Assembly (NCBI RefSeq): GCF_047511655.1
Contig: NC_133387.1
Location: 20,020,353 to 20,084,352 of the forward strand
DNA from: Castor canadensis
Lineage: Eukaryota > Chordata > Mammalia > Rodentia > Castoridae
DNA length: 64,000 nucleotides
Direction of reading: 5' to 3'
The notes under the pieces were generated by a model. The model ran no database searches. It saw nothing but the letters and a program-made list of their open reading frames with translations, and was not told the origin of the DNA. Positions 1 to 12,940 of the stretch are shown here, in pieces; positions within the stretch are counted from its first letter, which is position 1, and each line of letters starts with the position of its first letter. Both the position numbers and the translations under genes were made by a program.

Positions 1-680
1 CTCTTAGGTGCCAAAGGCCAGCAGGAGCATACCTCTGTTTCTTCACACTGGTGCAGGCCTTGAGCAGGGAGGTCTGTTTCTAACCCTGACTGTGCCCGGA
101 TTGGAGCCTGACAAATTCTGGGGTTTCAGAAGCCTATTATTGAAACGGAACCAAGCCATTTTCTTCAGAACCAGTTTTTGGGGAGTTTTTTGTTTGTTTG
201 TTTACAATAATAAAATTTTGTTTTGATCTTACTTGCCACTCCTGCCTCTCTCTCCTTTGGCTCTGGACACAGATGGCAAGGCAAAGGGTATAATTTATTA
301 GAGCCCCCTGCAATGCCCTGTGATAGAGATGAGACAGATAACAAGTAATTAAAACACGAAGGATCCTGTGATCTGTGCAGAGCAATTTCCAAAGTGCTAA
401 GAGACATCACCAGCAAGAGAGAACTCACTTCATTCAGGACAACTGAAGGGAAACACAGTCAGAGCACACATCCATGCATACAGCCCATCTTGAGTCCAGA
501 ACTCCTTGTTTGCACATAAATGTAGTCATTGATAAGATGAGTTAGACTTTTTGTTACTTATCATTGTTGTATGTAAAAATATAGCATGTGACTGTGTGAT
601 GATAGCTAAAGAAAAGAATTGGTGGGAAAACCAAAACTGAACAAATAAAATTGGAGAGGAAGTTTGGGAGCAGAGGTAGA
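1..680. other. Intergenic sequence, nothing recognised
   Basis: No gene or clear repeat family is seen. There is a short TTTG-rich run near 181-205. Open frames here are short and overlap on opposite strands, with no family resemblance. Confidence 0.5.
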
Positions 681-1007
681 TGTTTTAGTTCAGGCTGCTA
701 TAATAAAATACCTTAGACTGGGCAATTCAAAAACAACACAAATTTATTGCTCACAGTTCTTGAGGATAGGAAGTCTAAGATCAAGGTACCAGTGAATTTG
801 GTATTTGGTGAGGACTAGTTGCTCATGGATGGCACTTTCTATATGTTCTCATATGGCAGAAGGGGCAAACAAGCTCCCTTCAATTTCTTTCATAAGAGCT
901 ACAATCCCAATCATGAGAGCAGAGCCCCAAAGCCCCATCTCTTAGTACTAACACTGAGAATTAAATTTCAATGTACTAATTAGGGAAGACATCAAACATT
1001 AGCAATT
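681..1007 (-). mobile_element. MaLR-type LTR (MLT1-like), antisense
   Basis: The plus strand reads ctgctataataaaatacctt, then the 'tttattgctcacagttctt' and 'atggcagaaggggcaaac' blocks. This is the antisense pattern of an MLT1-type LTR of the ERVL-MaLR group. It is diverged and non-coding. The family assignment is from memory of the consensus. Confidence 0.65.
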
Positions 1008-2751
1008 GGGCATCCAAACATTCAATACTGGGCATCTCAAAAGATATTGAGAGCATTTGAGTAGGAAGGTGACCAGCTTAGCCATTTGCTTCAGGAAGAA
1101 TGATAAATAGCAGGGTATCATAAACAGTTTGCAACTCAATAGGGTAAGATTAGAAGCAGAGAGATCTTTTAGGAGATTTTTGCATTAAATAAGATTTGAA
1201 GAGTCTCTTCTTGCACTAGAGGAGCATCTATGGGAATAAAAAGGAATGAACAAACAGAAAAGATACATGTTTTCAACTAAATTAAGGATTTGACTACTAA
1301 TCATCTGTGAAACAAAAAAATGGGAAGAGTTGCAGATTCTATCAGTATTTTGAACTGATGTAATTAGAAAACTGCTTGATAAACAGAAATTGCAAGAAAT
1401 AAATGTTTGGGAGGGCAAGGGAGGAACCTAGTCCTGAATATGTTAAGATCAACATACTGGTAAGGATGTGTAAGTGGAAACTTCTAGCAGAGAATTGGTA
1501 AAGCTAAGCTGGAAGGAAGATGTTTCAGAAGTGAGTCACAAAAAAGGAAGAATGAAGGCTATGAGACTGGGTTCACCAAGACAACACATAGAAGAAATGA
1601 TGGAGAAAAGAATCAAGAAGAGATTCTTAGGTAAAACTCATTTTTAGAGCTGGGAAAGAAGCAGATGTGGAAGAGATATAAGGGTAAAACAGGGAGTAAG
1701 AAAAGTACATTATCTGGGAAGCCAAAGGAAGTGGAATTTTCATAGAGGTAGGGTAGTGTAAGTGGTGGAGAAAGAGGTCAATCATGTAAATCAGTTAAAC
1801 AAAATGAGAATAAAACAAAATGCTGTGTTTGGTAACTGGCTGGCCAATGACCTTTAAAAAATTATTATTGGATTGATAAAAGCTGAAGCCAGATTGCAAG
1901 GATTAAGAAGGGAATGGGTGGTATCAGGAGAAAAGTGACAAGATGACTTTTTAAAGAAATTTTGTGATGAGAAAGAGAGTGAGGAAATTGGTTTTATATG
2001 GAGAAGAAATGTGTTTTTATGTGTTTGGTGGAATTGTTTTGAGTAAAAGAAGTATAAGCTTGATTACAGGGAACAGAGATACAGTGAGAGAAAGAGAGCT
2101 AATGAAGCAAAGATTCAAGTTGGGTAGGAGGAGTGCCAGTCTCAACTGTACTGGTGCTTAACTGTAAGGGAGACAGACATTGTAAAAGGGCTGGGTAGAG
2201 TCTGGAGAGTCAGTATCAGAATCAGAGACTTCTAGGATGGACAGAACTGAATGAGGGTAAGTAAATGAAGGTAGATCAGATGCTGGAAGTGACACAGGTA
2301 GGACAGGTGGGGTAGGAGAGGCAGGAAGGGGTTATGGAAGAGAAGCTGTCCTTTGGGTCCATACAACCTAAATCTGGAAGTCCTCACTCACATTCATGCA
2401 AATGTAAGCCTGTCTGACATAAAAAAATCTTATGAATCATGAAAGACAAAAGTCTATTTTAATCCTAAAATTACTTCCTACATTTGCTATTTTCTAACTT
2501 ATGCTGTTCCAAATGATGGTATCAACCAGTAAATGTTTTAATTTTTAAAATTTTAGCAGATGAAGTAGGCCAAAATAGACTAATCCACCTAGTTAGTTTC
2601 TGTATTTCTTCATAAAACAGATGGCAGATAGAAGACATTTTTGAGATACAATGTTTTATCATTCTAAGTGCCATAAATCTGGGTTTTCAAGAGCTTAAGT
2701 CAAAACATAGTGCTTGCATTACTACATGTAAAGCCTTCTTCTGCTGACAGT
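1008..2751. other. Purine-rich intergenic sequence
   Basis: A G/A-rich plus strand with short open frames only. It resembles the general texture of old, unclassifiable repeat debris. No element or gene can be named. Confidence 0.4.
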
Positions 2752-2752
2752 A

Positions 2753-3410
2753 CAGTTGTTCCTCTCTCATGCATTGTGTCACTTTCCATGGCTTCAGTTA
2801 TCTGTGGTCAACAGCAGTCTGAATATGTGAAATGAAAATTTCTAGAAATGAACAATTTCTAAGTTTTAAATTTATGCTACTTTTTAGTAGTATGGTGAAA
2901 TCTCACACTACTGTCCTTCATTCCACCTGGGATCTGAATCAATCATCCCTTTGTCTATTGAACTTACTGTATCCATACTGTATACACTACCACCCCACTG
3001 GTCACTTAATAGCTTGATTATAAAATCAACTACCTTAGTATTCCAATACTAGTCATAAGTAACCCTTATTATACTTGATAATAGCCAATGTGCAGATGTA
3101 GTGATGCTGGCAAAGATAAACCTTACAGTGCTTCCTTTAGGTGAAAAGATGAAAGTACTGTAAGTTATTTTGAGAGAGACCATGATCAGATAACTTTTAC
3201 TACAGTATATCATTACCATTGTTCTATTTTATTATTAGTTACTGTTAACCCCTTACTATTTTTAGTTTATAAATTAAACTTTATTATAGCTATATATGTA
3301 TAGGGAAAATATAGTAATGCATGTATAGGGTTTGGTACATTTGTGGCTTTAGGTATCCACTGGTGTTCTTGGACTGTACCCTCCACGGAAAAGTGGGGAA
3401 TGACTGACTG
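2753..3410 (+). mobile_element. Tigger1-like DNA transposon, internally deleted
   Basis: The left end starts cagttgttcctctctc after TA. It continues with the characteristic 'ttcagttatctgtggtcaac' and 'cctttgtctattgaacttac' blocks. The right end reads 'ggtatccactggtgttcttgg' and closes just before TA (3411-3412), consistent with a TA target duplication. At about 660 bp no transposase is left. This is a pogo/TcMar-Tigger non-autonomous remnant. Confidence 0.75.
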
Positions 3411-3413
3411 TAC

Positions 3414-4994
3414 TTGACTCTCCTGTGGTGATGAAAGAATTGAAAAATTGAGTCAATGGAAGATGGATTTGGCATTATATTTTTCTCTCTCATTACCTGG
3501 TCTGATTGGAAAAATTGAAGGGTTTCTTGGTATTCTTTTGTTTCTTTTAGTTCTTTTTCTTATCCTCTAATGTTTCTGCAGGCTTGATTCTTATTTAGTG
3601 AGATAATGTGGATGTTGTGAGAAAGAGAGAGGAAGGGGGGAAGAGAATGAATCACAACGGTTTGCATCCTAGGGCCGAGTCAATCTGAGTCAGCACAAGA
3701 AGAATGTCCCATTCCTGCATAATACCATAGAAGGAAAGTAACCTGAAGTAATCTGATGCTAGCCAGTCTGCCTTTTGAATGATACTTCCTTGTTCCTACT
3801 CAAGCTACCCTACAAAAACTAGCTCCTGTTTTATAGACTGGATACTGTCTGGTTCACGAGCTACTAATAAAGGCCAATTGGATCTTTAAAATTCAATTAT
3901 TAAAAACATTGTTCATTGACAGTAATACAAGGCAAAGAGGCACTTAGGTGAGTATCAAGCAAGAGAGTAGAAGATGAGTCACATATGCTATGACACCCAT
4001 TCACCCTGCATGTGTCTTTCACTAACACTGATAGAGTTCAAATATTTTGGTAGATTTTGATCTCATAGAATGGATCTTTGTCAATAATGATAATAAATAA
4101 TAATAATTGATATTCTGCTTATTATTTAATTTCCTCACCTTCAACCAGTTTTGAGATTTCTTTCCTTAAAAGCATGCCTCCTGTTATAGAAGCTGAAGAC
4201 TCACTTTCCCAGCCTTCCTTGCAGCTGGGGTTCCACATGTACCTGGGGCTCTCCTGGGCAGTTATACCCATTGCAGACTTTAGCTAGTGGAGCAAATGAA
4301 CAAAGAAGAAGATGATTCTTTCTGGTGTTTGGAAGCAGCAGGGTCAACAATGCAGATTGTCTGGTGGCAACAACATTGAAGAGCAACAGCTGCAATTGTG
4401 GCTGGTGACTCTGAGGGCAACTGTAGTATCTGGTGTTATCCTCACTAGATGGGCTGTAGAGCAAGACTTGGCAATAGGCCTGGCTGCTGCCAGGCTTCAT
4501 TTGTTTCTGCTCAGTTTCTCAGCCTGATTCTTGAAGTCTGTGAAATACACAATATCCTTTTATTAAAGCTTTTTTTTTCTGCTTAAATCAACCACATCTG
4601 TTTCAGTTGTTTGCAACTATAAAACCCTAACTAACACAACTGGTGAGACAAGTTTTTTTTTCTTATGATGGCTAGGACCGCCAGCTGTCTGCCAAAGTTC
4701 TCCTTTTGTCCTTTGGTAATGTAACTGTGATTTTAGTTGTATCCATGGTAGCACCCAGTCCCTGATCATAGAAAGAAAGGGTGTATACTAATTGCATCAT
4801 TTGGTCTTTTCAGGATTAGTTTTAATTGATTTTCTCCTCATGATATGTTGTATTTTTCCAGCTTTTTTGTATGCCTGAGAATTTGGGCTGGATGCTAAAC
4901 ATTGTGAATTTTTATCTTGTTAAGCACTGAATAATTTTGAATTTCTATAAATATTCTTATGTTTTGCCATGGGACACAGTTAAGTTACTTGATA
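3414..4994. other. Intergenic sequence, nothing recognised
   Basis: A paired antisense/sense open-frame region at about 4201-4527 has no recognisable protein. An AT-rich stretch lies at 4084-4135 and a poly-T run at 4570. No clear repeat family. Confidence 0.4.
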
Positions 4995-5214
4995 TATTTG
5001 TCTCCCAGTGCTGCTGTAACAAATTACCCCAAAACTTAATGGCCTGACACAATTGAACTTTATCCTTTCACAGTTTTTAAGGTCAGAAGTCTGAAACCAA
5101 AGTATCCAAAGGGAACTTACAATGCTTCTTAGGGAGAATCTAGTTCTTGCCTTTTGGTTACACCTGACATTTCTCAGACACAACTCTCTAATCTGTCTGT
5201 CTTTGCCGTAACTT

Positions 5215-5268
<54 letters not shown>

Positions 5269-5445
5269 TGTATAATGTCCCAACTTAGAAAGTTGGGATG
5301 AAGTTCAGAGCCCATCCAGATAACCCAGAAAGATCTCTTCATTTCAAGATCCTAAAAGTAATTATTTCCATTGTTTGAGGGAAAAAAATAACATTTGTAG
5401 GCAGAAGGGATTAGGACCTGACATCTTTGGGCTATCTATTAGCCA
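4995..5445 (-). mobile_element. MLT1-type MaLR LTR split by a TG microsatellite
   Basis: The plus strand shows the antisense MLT1 pattern: 'tgctgtaacaaattacccca', 'gaactttatcctttcacag', then after the TG run 'agcccatccagataaccca', 'ttcatttcaagatcctaa' and 'gggattaggacctgacatc'. The dinucleotide expansion sits where the LTR normally carries a tgtgtctgtgtctc-like stretch, so it probably grew from inside the LTR. Confidence 0.7.
5218..5265 (+). repeat. (TG)n microsatellite
   Basis: About 24 uninterrupted TG units inside the MLT1-like LTR. Confidence 0.97.
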
Positions 5446-7692
5446 ATTGCACTTAGAAATAACTTGATCCTTTCAGGTCTTGTTTTAACTTTTTGTTAGG
5501 TGGGACCAGAACATTAAAGCATGACATCCATTAAGTATCAATGTTAGAAATGGGAGCATTGCAGAATCCAAGGGTTGTATTACTATCATACGTGGACAAG
5601 AAACAAGAATCTTTCACTCACTTTCAAGCACACCCTCAAGAAAGATATGGGCAAAAATTATGAACCAAAGTAATACTGTTCTCAGGCGGGTTTGGATCCC
5701 ACACTTAATGGCAAATACGGGGAGCTAGGTTGAAACCATGAAGACCTCTTTTTGTTACGTGGAAGAGAGGCTGGAGGAGCTGAATGTCTGTCAAATTCTA
5801 CAATGAGGTCCAAAAATATTGAAATAAGGAAAGGTTCCACCCAAAAAAAAGAAAGACTAGCTTTGAGGCCTGGGCCAGAGTTGGCTCAGGCCAGGCAGTG
5901 CACCAGAAAAGGACATCTAAAGAGTAAGAAGGATAATGGATCTTCCTGACTCTCTAGGCCACTGGATCTCATTCTAAGAAATGGAAGAGAAAAAATTGGC
6001 CACAGGGAGAAGGAATTAGTTTCGCCCACCTCTTAACACAGGAAGTTGACTGAAGCTTTGACAAGGAGGAAACAGAAACTAGATGATCCCTGGATGGTCA
6101 CAGGGCTTTGATCTCTCACACTGATGCCTTCCACCAGGGCACAATGACTTGATAAATGTCGTAAGGGCCATCTGACCAGGCAGAGGGAGAAAGAGGTGAA
6201 AAGGAGAGAGTATTGAGCTCCCCCTAGAGGTCAGGGCCAACTATAGGCTAAAGCATCATGGATTGCTCTGTTTTTTCTTAACCTTCTTTTGAGATCTGAC
6301 AGTATCCAATCTAAGCAAGGAAACTGAGGTATAGAGGGGCTAAGGATTGGGGAGACTGTGTGGTATGGAGGAAAATCATGGATCTTGGGATCAAACAAGC
6401 TCCTGATAGTATAATTTAGCCAAATAAAGTGAAACTATATTGCATATGCAATACTAGCGTTAAGTCTGGCCTGAGGTAGGCATGTAGTCATTTTAATTAT
6501 TTTCCTTTCTTTGCCAAAGTCACAGAGTCAGTGCACAGATAGACTCTTGAATCTAAACCCCAGGCAACTGTTCCTCTCAACTTCCCCTGAGTGTAAAACC
6601 CAGGCTCTCTTTTCAAAGGATTTTCCCAGTGAAGCTTATTAATCTGCACATCCAAGAATCAAGACAATAGTTACTAACAAGTCCTTTTAGGGCTAGAGTG
6701 CTGTCCCTCCCTGCAGCCTCTTCACTCTCACCTCTGGGGAAATCTAAACAGGTTGTTATGAGCAGCTAGAACTTGAAGACTGGCTGGCTTTGCCCTTTCC
6801 CAGTGATTTTTCAGACTCACAAGGGAAACCCTTGAAGGGAATCCCTCTGGGTGGCAAAGTCCATCCCTTTTATGGACAGATTCTCTGCTGCTGCATAGCA
6901 AGCCCTGTGCAAATTTTTGGCAGGCAACAGGCCACAGATCTTTTCTGTCCAAAAGGTAAACATGTTTCTCTGAATTCAGAACAGCAGCTCAGCTTTTAAA
7001 AGGTTTGCAGATCCCACTGAATGCCTCCTCTATCCAGGCTTTTCTCAGATTTATAACTAGTAGGACACTGAAGCCAAAAGGATCCCCCTACTTCCAAAAT
7101 GATTTTGTCCCCCTGGCTACCTCTTACGTGGGCTTTCTCAACCTTAGCACTTGTGGCATTTTGGGAAGGACAATTGCTTGCAATGTGAAATGTTCATCAG
7201 CATCTCTGGCCCCTACCCCATGTGCCAAGAATACTGCCCCATGTCATCCCCAAAGCTGAGATTATCAAAACTATCTCCCAACACACCATATGTTCCCTAG
7301 GAAGCAAAATTGCCCCCTCATGAGGACACTGCTTTACACAGAGTACTCATGAAGTTCAATATTGGAAGGAGCCTGCAGTTTTCTAACCTTTTCTGCTATA
7401 CTTGACAGCTTACACCACAAGACAATCAGATAGGAATATTGGAGGTATCAAGTATGTTAAATTTGAAATTGTCAACAGCAACAGTGTACAGTATGATGTT
7501 GAGGGCATACGATCATATTTCTAACTTAATGTCAAGACAAGAGACAGACCTCTAACTAACCATAAGATAAAAAGGCTTTTCTAAAATGTTAAAATCCCAG
7601 ACCAAGATGCAGAAACTGCAAAGAAACATCAGAGTACCTTAAATGCACGTTACATACATGATCTCATCTAATCCCTGTTATGACTACATATG
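5446..7692. other. Intergenic sequence with weak MIR remnants
   Basis: No gene. Short antisense MIR-like pieces are visible at about 6515-6590 ('cacagagtcagtgcacagat') and 7640-7690 ('catgatctcatctaatccct'). Overlapping open frames at 6728-7259 match nothing known. Confidence 0.4.
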
Positions 7693-8042
7693 TGTTATGG
7701 TTTGGGTCTTAAATATCACCCAAAACTCATATATTTAAGATTTGGGGCACTCGTGGGAGGTGGTGTAACTTTTTGGAGTTGGAGCCTAGTAGAAGAAAGT
7801 TAGGTCACTGGGAGTTACCCTTGAAGGGAATATTGGAACTGGATCCATTTCTCTGTCTCTCTCTCTCTCCCTCCCTCCATAGCTTTCCTTCACCATATGC
7901 TCTCTGCCATGATGTCCTTACTTGACACATGCCCAAAGCAACAGGGCCAAATGAACATGGACTGAAATCTCTGAAACCATGAATTCCTGATTTTAAGTTG
8001 TTTATCTCAGGAATTTTGTCATGGTGACAGAAAGCTAACACA
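7693..8042 (+). mobile_element. MaLR-type LTR, sense
   Basis: It starts tgttatggtttgggtctta and carries 'ggaggtggtgtaacttttt', 'tgtctctctctctctccctc', 'atgatgtccttacttgac' and 'gccaaatgaacatggactg', ending in ctaacaca. This is the layout of rodent/mammal ERVL-MaLR LTRs. No internal viral genes remain. Confidence 0.65.
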
Positions 8043-8536
8043 TCAAGACATGGGCGTTAACCATATATATTTTTTATAGGAGAACTAAAACTTGCAAAGA
8101 TTAAGTATTCAAGATTAGTCAATTGATACCTTAATACTTAGGCTTTGATGTAGGAGTGATTGTTAGCAATCAACCAGTTGTTAGAGTTTGGTCTGAGAAT
8201 TGAATGCATCAGTTAACTTAATCACATGATTTGGGTTGGAGGTGGTGAAACTGGGAAAGCTCATGTGGCCCTTTTGGTTTAGCCATTTATTCCTTCCTTT
8301 CAGGTTGGACACAGGATTTATCTCTTGAATCTACTTCCCTCTTCTGAAGTTAGTGCTTTACCCTTCTATACCACAGTCACTCTGAGTCCCTCTTCCCTTG
8401 GCTGTTTAGAATCCTGTTGTCTCTGATGTTGCTATGACCCCAAGCAACTGATAAATCCCAGCCTGAGAGCTCCAAAGCCAAAGCAGCTGGCTCAATCATC
8501 CTTTGGAAATTCAGTCTCAAAGTTAATTTCTTGATG

Positions 8537-8935
8537 AATTGTTCCCTTTATTAATATTTAGTGCTCTTTAAAAAAATCTCTTCTAATTTTGCTTAAAATC
8601 TGCTTTGTCTGATGTGAATATAGCTACTCCTGTTTGCTTTTGGCTTCTACTTGCTCGATACATATTTTTCCATACTTTCACTTTTAGTCTGCATGTGTCT
8701 TTGGTTGTAAAGTGTGTTTCTTGTTGACAACAAATTGTTGGACCCTGCTTTTTAATCCAATCAAGCAACCTGTGTCTTTTGATTGGAGAGTTAAGCCCAT
8801 TTACATGTAGGGTATTGATTGAGAGGTAGTTACTTTTTCTGGTGCTTCTGTTGTTTTGTTCCCAGATTGATTCTAATGTGGCTTGTTCTTTTATTTTGCC
8901 ATTATTCCTTGTCAGGTTTTGCTGAGTTAAACATT
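8537..8935 (-). mobile_element. LINE-1 ORF2 endonuclease-domain fragment
   Basis: Minus-strand translation gives a piece beginning LDWIKKQGPTICCQQETHF and ending GVAIFTSDKADFKQN, which is the N-terminal endonuclease of L1 ORF2p. Upstream bases extend this with NGLNSPIKRHRL. It is truncated at both ends and inactive. Confidence 0.88.
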
Positions 8936-9144
8936 TTTTTTATACTTTCCTAGTTCTCTTGTGTCCATCTATTCCCTTTTTGAATTTTATTCTTTCACTA
9001 ATTGTGGGGCTGTCTGGGGGTGATGAAGGAGGGGGTGAATAGTATGGAAATGCATTTTGTCTTTGTATGAAGATGACATAAGGAAACCCACTGAAAGCTG
9101 TTGCAAGGTGAATACCATGGTCCCCTTTGATGGGAATGGAGACG

Positions 9145-9200
9145 CTATAGCCAAGAAAGGTCAGTAACTTGTCCAAGGTCACACAACTGGAGTCAGCCCT
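9145..9200 (-). repeat. MIR core fragment, antisense
   Basis: 'cagtaacttgtccaaggtca' followed by cacaactgg is the antisense MIR signature. Confidence 0.5.
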
Positions 9201-9273
9201 AGATCCTTCAGTCTTTCCCCTAAGCCACCCTCCTCTCACCACACACAAAGACATATGTGCCCACATGCATGTG

Positions 9274-9302
9274 CGTGCACACACACACACACACACACAC
9301 AC
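9274..9302 (+). repeat. (CA)n microsatellite
   Basis: About 14 CA units preceded by imperfect gcatgtgcgtgca. Confidence 0.95.
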
Positions 9303-9461
9303 TGCCATCTGGTTATATTCAATGCACAGCTTTCACTACAGTAGAACATCAAACCCAGAAATTCTAAGTTCTTTATCCACAAAGGCTGAAACAAAATAGT
9401 GCTTTGTGCTCAAGTCATAAACTTTCAAAATTCCAGGGCAGACAGGATGCTTAAGTCATGG

Positions 9462-9542
9462 AGCCTTTCCCTCCTCTCCTCCTTCTTCTTCTCTTTCTCC
9501 CTTCCCCCTCTCCATCTCCCTTTCTCTCTCCCTGGTCTCCTG

Positions 9543-9588
<46 letters not shown>

Positions 9589-9592
9589 TCTA
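9462..9592 (+). repeat. Polypyrimidine tract with (CT)n
   Basis: An almost uninterrupted C/T strand of about 130 bases, including a pure CT run at about 9549-9578. Confidence 0.92.
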
Positions 9593-10953
9593 GGGTCAGT
9601 GAGTTGAAAAGTCCAAAGTCAGTTAATCAGAAAAGTAAAGTATCTCAAAACCCCATTCTTGAAACTATCCTATCCCCAGGATTTTTCTTTTATCCCTGAG
9701 GACACATTCTTCTCTCCAGAAAGCTTCTTTGCTGCTCTCACCCCAATGATGTGGGATGCATATGAGAGGGCACAGAACCTCCTGAATGTACCAGTGGCTT
9801 GTGAGTGACACTGGGACCAGCCCCCACTGTCAGGCTGCAGGTGGGGAGCAGAACCAGATGGTCTGTTTGGCAGATCACAGCTCTGCTAAGAAGTTATGGT
9901 ATCAAAGTTTGTTTGATACCATTACTTTTATAATCTATGGTTCCCTTTAAGCCTAGTGTAACATAACAAGCTTGTAATTTGAAACACATTTGTACAAAAT
10001 GTAAAATACATACTGTACAAGCCCATGAATATAAAAAGCAATGTTCCCTTCAGGACTCCTACTGAATGCAGACAACACTTCTTCAAATAATCTGACATTT
10101 TTTGTCTGTTTGAGTTCAGACTTTACCTTCTCCACTCACTATCCTTTTCCTATTGATCAACTCTTCAGTTTCACATAGGTCCTCTTGCTGGTATGTGTGT
10201 GTGCTAAGTGCTTGTTTTCCTTTAGCATAGACATTTCCTGCTGTGCCTTTCCTGGATTTGGACTACTTTTATTATTTACTTTATGTTGCTGTGGAGACGG
10301 GGAGATCACAGATGTTAAGAGTTGGAATCCAGGGCCACAGGAGACATCTATCTTTGTACTTGGTATGAAGTGATCTCTTGTTCCTTGTTGCTGCAGAGCC
10401 TAGTGATTATTTGATAAAGAAGTTACTAATGAGGACTGAACCCTAATGAATAACATCAAATTGTGCTTCATCTCCATGGTACGTGGTCCCTATGACAGTG
10501 ACCGAGCTTATCGGGGGAAGAGTGGGCTCATGAAAACAGAGATTAGCAGCTGTCTGTCAGGTTTTTTCCCTTGTAGGAAATAGAATGACACATCAGAACA
10601 GGGGACCCATTCATCATTCTTTTCAGCCCCTTAAAAAAGTAAAAATTACATCAAATTATTTCAAGCATGCTCTTCTAAGAAATAAAATAAATGAGGGCTA
10701 ACCAGGATGTCACCATTGTCATTTGTGAATATCTGCCTATCACTGAGTAAGTACAAATCCAAACAAAACAAAATGCAGTGGGTGATGCTTACAAAGGATG
10801 ATTGCTAAAAAATACTAAGCATATGTGCTAAAACAGACATACTACCAAAAAAGTGGCCCCCAAACTTCAACTTTTATTACTTTCAAGGTTCTGTGTTGGT
10901 CAAAGTAAAACTGAAAGGAAATAAAGATAAAAACAGAAAACAAAAAGTCACTG
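9593..10953. other. Intergenic sequence, nothing recognised
   Basis: No gene, no clear repeat family. Short open frames only. Confidence 0.4.
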
Positions 10954-11325
10954 CAAGCCAGGCACAGTGGTTCACACTTATAATCCTAGCTACTCAGGAA
11001 GTAGAGATAGGGAGGATTATGGTTCAAGTTCACCCCAAGCAAAAAAGTTTGCGAGACTCTGTGTCAACCAATAAAAAGCTGGGTATGGTGGTGTGTGTCT
11101 GTCATACCATCTACACAGGAAACAGAATTAAAAGGATCTTAGTCCAGGCTGGCCCAGGCATAAAAGTGAGACCCTACTGGAAAAAGAAAGAGGTAAAAAG
11201 AGATAGGGGTTTGGCTCAAGAGGTAGAGCACCTTCCTAGCAAGTGTGAAGCCCTGAGTTCAAAACCCATAACCGCCAAAAACCCAAATAAAATTAAAAAT
11301 TAAAAAAATAAATAAAAATAAAAAG
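10954..11325 (+). mobile_element. Dimeric B1/ID-type SINE, full length
   Basis: The left monomer starts gccaggcacagtggttcac. The second starts gctgggtatggtggtgtgtg. A tRNA/ID-like unit follows (ggctcaagaggtagagcacc ... gagttcaaaaccc). An A/T-rich tail of AAATA units ends it. The second and third units carry the Pol III-type boxes typical of this SINE. Diverged copy. Confidence 0.85.
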
Positions 11326-11329
11326 TTAC

Positions 11330-12050
11330 TGTTAAGTACCTTTGGTAGCTGATTGTGAACATTTCAGCTTGTAAACTAGCAACCCACAAAATTCCTTCCC
11401 TGAATACCCACCAAAGCTGTTGGTTACATCACTTGGTCTAAATCAGACCAGTATCCTTAAGGTTCTCTTCTGTATAAAAGCATGGATATTGACATTCAAA
11501 AACAAACATTCACTCCTCAATGACCAAAGACCATTTCCACCACAATATTGCAGAGTGTTAAGGAATATCTCCTGCCCAAGCTTTCAAACTACTGTGCTCT
11601 CTCCCTATATCCCCTTCTTTTTCATCCTTCTAGGGGACTCTGTCTCTGATGACTGCTCCATTTCCTTGCACTCTTGCTACTTGACTATTGGATTGTCACT
11701 TTATTTGGGTTGGCTATTTGGCTCTTTCTAAACTGTGTGCTTCATGCTATATTTGAAACTTTTTCATGGGTCTACACCAAGTTCGTTTAGCACAGTTCCA
11801 CAACCCTGTTCTGCTCCTAATCCTTGTTAGAGAGGCTTCCATCTTCCCTGTAAGTGTATTTGAACATATTTTCCCATTCTTTCTCTCCCTCCTCTTTCTA
11901 TTTCCTTTAACTTTATTCTTGCTGTGCTTCCACCCTTCCTTCTTGCTCAAAACATTTCCTCTTTAAGCTATCGTTTTTCCTTCCCCAATGGCCTTTAAAT
12001 TTGGTTTGAAAATTAATATTTGTGTAGTTAAATTGTTTCAAGTGTCAACG
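11330..12050. other. Intergenic sequence, nothing recognised
   Basis: Pyrimidine-rich near 11870-11960. The open frame at 11420-11731 matches nothing known. Confidence 0.4.
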
Positions 12051-12240
12051 GTAGCATAAAGAACATTGGACTGGTTTCAGATCTTGTCCCAACCTTTACT
12101 TGTTGTACAATATTGAGAAAAATACTTACTGTCTCTAAGCCTTGGTTTCTTCATTTGCAAATTTGGTATAATATTCTATGCTACACAGAGACATTGTGAG
12201 ACTGCAAGTGTGAGAACCTCTGGAAGGTTCTCAGTAAAAG
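12051..12240 (+). repeat. MIR element, sense
   Basis: The plus strand has 'gcataaagaacattggactg' followed by 'gtctctaagccttggtttct' and 'tcatttgcaaatttggtata', the MIR order. Confidence 0.65.
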
Positions 12241-12715
12241 GTGATTCTTTCACTTATCTTGATTCACAGATTCATTTGTAAGTGTTATTCATCTAGGTAT
12301 GACATGTAGTTAACAGTGACAATATTTTCAGAACTTAAAAATCTAGAACTGCTAAGAACTGCTAAGGGTCTGAAACTTTTACCCTTGCAAACTAGCAAGT
12401 CATCCTCCTACAGTGCATGAATACTGGCAAAAGACACAAACTTCTAGGTCAGAGATAAAGGACTTCATTATTCACAGCAGTAGCAGTAGCCAAAGTCTCC
12501 TAATTGCAACATAAATCTGAGCAGTAATGTACTCCAATTTAAAAACAGCCAAGCCTGGAATTTATGCATTTCTAAATGCAGGACAAGTCTTTTCAAACCA
12601 TTTTTATTTGGCTACTTGTCTCTGTTCCCATTTTAGATACATCATTATACAAAACTTTCTTTCCTTCCTCATTAAATAAATAAGTGTATATAAATAAATA
12701 TAAATATGTAATTTG

Positions 12716-12940
12716 TAGCAGTATAGTTTAGTGGTTAAGAACTCAGGATCAGGAGTCAGCCTGCCTGGGCATGGGTCCCAGTTTAACCACCATGGGGAGA
12801 CCTTGGACAAGCTATTTAACTTCTTTGTACTTTACTTTCCAATTCTGCAAAATGGAGATAATAATAGTATCTACTTATAAGATGGATGAGTGGATAGGTT
12901 ATAATCCATGTAAAGTGCCTAGTATAATCAGGCTTAACCT
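12716..12940 (+). repeat. MIR element, near full length, sense
   Basis: 'agtatagtttagtggttaag' starts the tRNA-like head. The core follows ('accttggacaagctatttaa') and then 'gcaaaatggagataataata'. One of the best preserved MIRs here. Confidence 0.8.

Noticed and set aside
4980-5342. Open frame with a long TH repeat
   Set aside because: Translation of the TG microsatellite inside an LTR.
10893-11303. 136-codon plus-strand open frame
   Set aside because: It lies almost wholly in a dimeric SINE.
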